Shown here in pieces: positions 61,014-64,000 of a DNA stretch of 64,000 nucleotides. Position 1 is the stretch's first letter, and every line of letters starts with the position of its first letter. The DNA is taken from assembly GCF_001704275.1 (NCBI RefSeq), contig NZ_CP011533.1:6944001-7008000 (forward strand). Direction: 5' to 3'. A program made the position numbers and the translations under genes. Below the pieces are notes generated by a model. The model was not told the DNA's origin and ran no database searches. It was given only the letters and a program-made list of their open reading frames with translations. This stretch comes from Streptomyces noursei ATCC 11455. GTDB lineage: Bacteria; Actinomycetota; Actinomycetes; Streptomycetales; Streptomycetaceae.

Positions 61014-63677
61014 ATGTCCGAGTACGACGCCCGGGGCAAGGTCAACCGCGCCCTGCTGATCTGCGTCCACGACTACGAGACGCTGACCCGCCTGCCCGCC
61101 GTCGAGGCCAACGCCGAGGCGCTCCGCCACGCCCTGACCCGCCCCGGCACCGACCTGTTCACCGCCGACGAGGTGGTGGTCTGCCGGCCCCACCGGCCCG
61201 AGGACCTCAGCACCGCCCTGCGCACCGCCGCCGACGAGGCGCGCGGCCTGCTGCTGGTGTACTTCTCCGGCCACGGCTGGGTCGGCAACGACGGCGCCGA
61301 CCTCCAGCTGATGGTGGGAGCCTCGGACACCCGCCAGAGCTACACCACCGTCTCCTGGCAGGACACCGTGCTCTCCTGCCTGGACAACGCCCGCGCCGAC
61401 CGCGTCGTGATCGTCCTGGAGTGCTGCTACTCCGGGAACGCCGACAGTGCCTTCTACGCCCTGCGCAAGCCCGTCTCGCTGCTGATGGCCCACCAGCCCA
61501 ACCGCCGGATCTTCAGCGGCGACGAGCAGGCCGGCGGCACCGCCTTCACCCGCGCCGTGGTGCGGATCCTCGAACAGGGCCGCGCCGACCGGCCGTTCGT
61601 CACCTTCGACGACCTCGCCGGCGCCCTGCGCGACGAACTCGTCGACGAACGGACCCCGATGGGCGAGCCGTGGGAGCCGCGCGCCGCCAAACAGAACACC
61701 CTCGACGACGTCATCCTCTCCTTCGCCACCCCCGAGAACCGGCCGGCCACCCCGCTGAAGGTCCGGCTGCGCCGCTGGTACAACGAGCACTCGCGGCGGC
61801 GCGCCAAGCTCCTCATCGCCCTCGCCGCGGTGTGCGCGCTGCTCGCCGCGGGCCTGGTCGCGGCCCGCGTGCTGACCCCGCCCGCACCCTGCCCGCCCGC
61901 CCTGGAACTGCGCCTGCTCACCGCGCCCGAGGCCGAGCCCGCCCTGCGCCGGGCCGCGTTCGACTACGAGATGTCCCCGCTCAACACCCGCCCGCTGGAC
62001 GGCGAACGGGACCTCCCCGACGGCTGCCGGCGGGCCCAGATCACCGTCTACTCCGCCGCCAAGGACCAGATCGACCAGGGCTTCGCCGCCGCCGACCGCT
62101 GGCAGGGCGAGGCGCACGGCGGCGCCCCCGAGGCCCCCGCCAGGTCCACCGCTCCCGACCCCCTCTACCGGCCCGGTCCGCAGCCGGACCTGTGGATCCC
62201 CGAATCCACCGCCGACTACGAGGAGGCCCGCCGCGGCATGCCGTCCACCGGCTCCCCGGCCACCCTGTCCGACACCGGCCCGGTCGCCTACAGCCCCCTG
62301 GTCGTCGGCATCCCCGCCGGCACCCAACTCGACGGCGTCGAACGGGTCGACGCACCCTGGAAGGACCTGCTGACCAGCACCGACAGCGACCACCGGAACC
62401 TGCGGCTGCTGCGCCCCAGCCCGGTCCTGTCCGGCACCGGGCTGCTGCACACCCTCGGCCTCTACCTCGCCGGCGACGGCGCCCCCATCGGGCCGTCCGG
62501 CGCCCCCGACCCCACCCGCGCCCAGGACGCCGAGCGCCGCCTGGTCGCCCCCGGCAGCCAGTACGCCGGCAGCCCCGAACTCCTGTGCTCGCTGCGCCAG
62601 GACGGCGGCCCGGACCAGGCCCCGGACCGGCCCGGCACCGGCCGGAGCCCGCACTCCGCCCCCCTGGTCTCCGAGAAGTCCCTCGCCGACTTCAACCTCG
62701 GCCACGCTCTCGGCGGCTGCCCCGCCCTCGACGCCCCGCCGCCCCTCGGCGACCGCTACTACGCCTACTACCCCAAGAACGTCCCGGCGCTGGACCACCC
62801 GCTGATCCGCGTGGACTGGGCCGGCACCGCCGACGCCGCACCCCGCCGGGCCGCCGTCGCCCGGTTCGCCGACTGGCTGCGCGACCCGGCCGGCGGCCAG
62901 CGGTCGCTCACCGCGCAGGGCTACCGCGGCCTCCCCGAGAAGGACGGCTCCGCGCCCCGTCCCAACCCCGCGTCCCCGCTCCTCAACCCCCGCGCCGACA
63001 CCGACCCCACCGCCCCCGTCACCCGCTTCACCGCCGGCCCCGACCAGGTCGCCCAGGTGCTGACCGACTACAACCGGGCACAACGCGCCAGTCGGCTGCT
63101 GATCCTGATGGACACCTCCACCTCGATGGCCGACGGCGGCAAGCTCCCGATCGTGGTCGGCGCCGCCGCCCGCGCCCTGGAGATGGTCGGCGCCCACCAC
63201 ACCTACGGCCTGTGGACCTTCCCCGACCCCGCGCACCCCGGCGACCCGGCGGCGGTCCGCCGGGCCGTCCCGCTCGGCAGCACCGACCCCGCGCCCGGCC
63301 GGGCCGCCCTGGACCGGATCGCCAAGGGCGAACTGGTCGACCACGGCGCCGCGATGGAGGAGGCGCTGACCACGGCGGTGACCGAGATGAAGAAACCGGG
63401 CGAGGGCAACAGCGCCATCGTGCTGCTCATCGACGAGGACGACGGCGGTCCCCGGCGGGCCGCGGGCGTGGAACAGAAGCTCACCACCCTGCTGAAGGAG
63501 GCCCCCGAGGTGCCGGTGCTGACCGTGGTGATGGGCCGGGTGGGCTGCGACACCTTCGTCTTCCAGGGGCTGGCCCGCGCCTCCGCCGGGCAGTGCGTGC
63601 CCGGCGGCCCGGCCGCGCCCGACCTGCTGGCCGGGCTGGTCGCCTCGGTCGGCACCGCGGGGACGGTGCGGCGGTGA
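61014..63677 (+). CDS. Caspase-like protease fused to TM, solute-binding-like and vWA regions
   Basis: An 887-residue protein. The caspase-like (peptidase C14) domain covers about 10-240. RALLICVHDYETLTRLPA is its first strand, the catalytic His is His87 in YFSGHGW, and the catalytic Cys is Cys138 in LECCYSG, with Glu136 where many relatives have Asp. A basic segment (RLRRWYNEHSRRRAK) precedes a single span (about 265-286). The next 400 residues resemble a periplasmic solute-binding protein (ITVYSAAKDQI, PDLWIPESTADY, GPVAYSPLVVGIP, FADWLRDPAGGQ). A vWA domain (about 690-880) has the MIDAS motif Asp700-x-Ser702-x-Ser704. Protease inside, binding modules outside. Confidence 0.85.
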   Translation: MSEYDARGKVNRALLICVHDYETLTRLPAVEANAEALRHALTRPGTDLFTADEVVVCRPHRPEDLSTALRTAADEARGLLLVYFSGHGWVGNDGADLQLMVGASDTRQSYTTVSWQDTVLSCLDNARADRVVIVLECCYSGNADSAFYALRKPVSLLMAHQPNRRIFSGDEQAGGTAFTRAVVRILEQGRADRPFVTFDDLAGALRDELVDERTPMGEPWEPRAAKQNTLDDVILSFATPENRPATPLKVRLRRWYNEHSRRRAKLLIALAAVCALLAAGLVAARVLTPPAPCPPALELRLLTAPEAEPALRRAAFDYEMSPLNTRPLDGERDLPDGCRRAQITVYSAAKDQIDQGFAAADRWQGEAHGGAPEAPARSTAPDPLYRPGPQPDLWIPESTADYEEARRGMPSTGSPATLSDTGPVAYSPLVVGIPAGTQLDGVERVDAPWKDLLTSTDSDHRNLRLLRPSPVLSGTGLLHTLGLYLAGDGAPIGPSGAPDPTRAQDAERRLVAPGSQYAGSPELLCSLRQDGGPDQAPDRPGTGRSPHSAPLVSEKSLADFNLGHALGGCPALDAPPPLGDRYYAYYPKNVPALDHPLIRVDWAGTADAAPRRAAVARFADWLRDPAGGQRSLTAQGYRGLPEKDGSAPRPNPASPLLNPRADTDPTAPVTRFTAGPDQVAQVLTDYNRAQRASRLLILMDTSTSMADGGKLPIVVGAAARALEMVGAHHTYGLWTFPDPAHPGDPAAVRRAVPLGSTDPAPGRAALDRIAKGELVDHGAAMEEALTTAVTEMKKPGEGNSAIVLLIDEDDGGPRRAAGVEQKLTTLLKEAPEVPVLTVVMGRVGCDTFVFQGLARASAGQCVPGGPAAPDLLAGLVASVGTAGTVRR

Positions 63678-64000
63678 GGGCCGGGGCCGCCCTGCCGGCC
63701 GCCGCCCTGGCGCTGCTCCTGACCGCCGCGGTCGGCGGCTGCACGTCCGGACGACCCGCCCCCGAACAGGGCCCGATCGTCCTGGCCACCGGCAGCGACC
63801 TCAGCAGCTCCGGCGTCCGCCAGGACCTCATCCACGCCTGGGAGCGCCGCACCGGCCGCACCGTGCGGATCGTCAAACTCCCCGACACCGCCGACGCCCA
63901 GCGCAGCCAGCTGCTGGCCGCCGGACAGGCCGGCAACAGCGGCTACGACGTGCTCAACATCGACGTGGCCTGGACTGCGGAGTTCGCCGCCGCCCACGTC
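63674..64000 (+). CDS. Solute-binding lipoprotein of the caspase locus (3' end outside window)
   Basis: The GTG at 63674 overlaps the caspase gene stop by four bases. The first 109 residues are visible. A signal peptide (ALPAAALALLLTAAVGGC) ends in a lipobox-like VGGC at Cys23, so the mature protein should be a membrane-anchored lipoprotein. It continues IVLATGSDLSSSGVRQDLIHAWERRTGRTVRIVKLPDTADAQRSQ and DVLNIDVAWTAEF, the beginning of an ABC-type extracellular solute-binding protein. No permease gene is visible, so it may be a sensor paired with the fused solute-binding-like region rather than a transporter part. Confidence 0.82.
   Translation, partial: MRAGAALPAAALALLLTAAVGGCTSGRPAPEQGPIVLATGSDLSSSGVRQDLIHAWERRTGRTVRIVKLPDTADAQRSQLLAAGQAGNSGYDVLNIDVAWTAEFAAAHV

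Overview
The window is very GC-rich (strong G/C at third codon positions), densely packed, full of GTG starts and 1-4 base stop/start overlaps, and carries a gene order typical of a Streptomyces chromosome: pentose phosphate genes, ctaB/ctaA, the suf operon, dapD, ectoine genes, an SCO1860-type LAETG protein and B12 genes. No tRNA, rRNA, CRISPR array, insertion sequence or prophage was recognised. It reads as chromosomal core followed, at the right end, by an accessory conflict-type locus.

Layout. 1-9.4 kb: end of an MFS exporter, pgi, then convergently the tkt-tal-zwf-opcA-pgl operon; a perfect 20-bp-arm terminator separates pgi from pgl. 9.4-15.5 kb: divergent ctaB, a small conserved protein, an amidohydrolase, ctaA (heme A synthase) and an ABC-2 exporter, with repeat-flanked GC-rich mini-elements between the genes. 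15.7-22.4 kb: the sufR-B-D-Rieske-C-S-U-MIP18 operon, with a SufR operator on its promoter. 22.5-25.5 kb: an SMR pump and its TetR regulator behind twin palindromes, dapD, and an EI24-family membrane protein. 25.5-32.3 kb: a short basic protein, a secreted nuclease, an acidic hypothetical, a methyltransferase, a two-domain TerD protein and a GlsB-family protein. 32.3-39.7 kb: a hexuronate oxidation set (uronate dehydrogenase, KdgD, alpha-ketoglutarate semialdehyde dehydrogenase, IclR regulator) interrupted by an uncharacterised protein and a class F sortase pair. 39.7-44.2 kb: GNAT, methyltransferase, FrnE/DsbA, class V aminotransferase, Old Yellow Enzyme. 44.2-49.2 kb: ectABCD and a metal amidohydrolase. 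49.4-60.4 kb: LAETG surface protein, then a minus-strand late cobalamin operon (cobD-cobQ-chelatase-cobO-cobB-cobE-like-cbiX-cobC-like) led by a cobalamin riboswitch.

The most interesting locus is 60.5-64 kb, divergent from the riboswitch: a small EACC1-like protein, a membrane-anchored caspase-like protease fused to a solute-binding-protein-like region and a von Willebrand A domain, and a translationally coupled solute-binding lipoprotein cut by the window end. This resembles the caspase/EACC conflict (programmed death) systems predicted in multicellular bacteria, in an architecture that places ligand-binding modules outside the membrane and the protease inside.

Regulatory themes: many starts lie 6-7 bases after a TANNNT hexamer with no Shine-Dalgarno sequence, pointing to leaderless transcripts. 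Good operators can be read for SufR, the TetR regulator and the IclR regulator.
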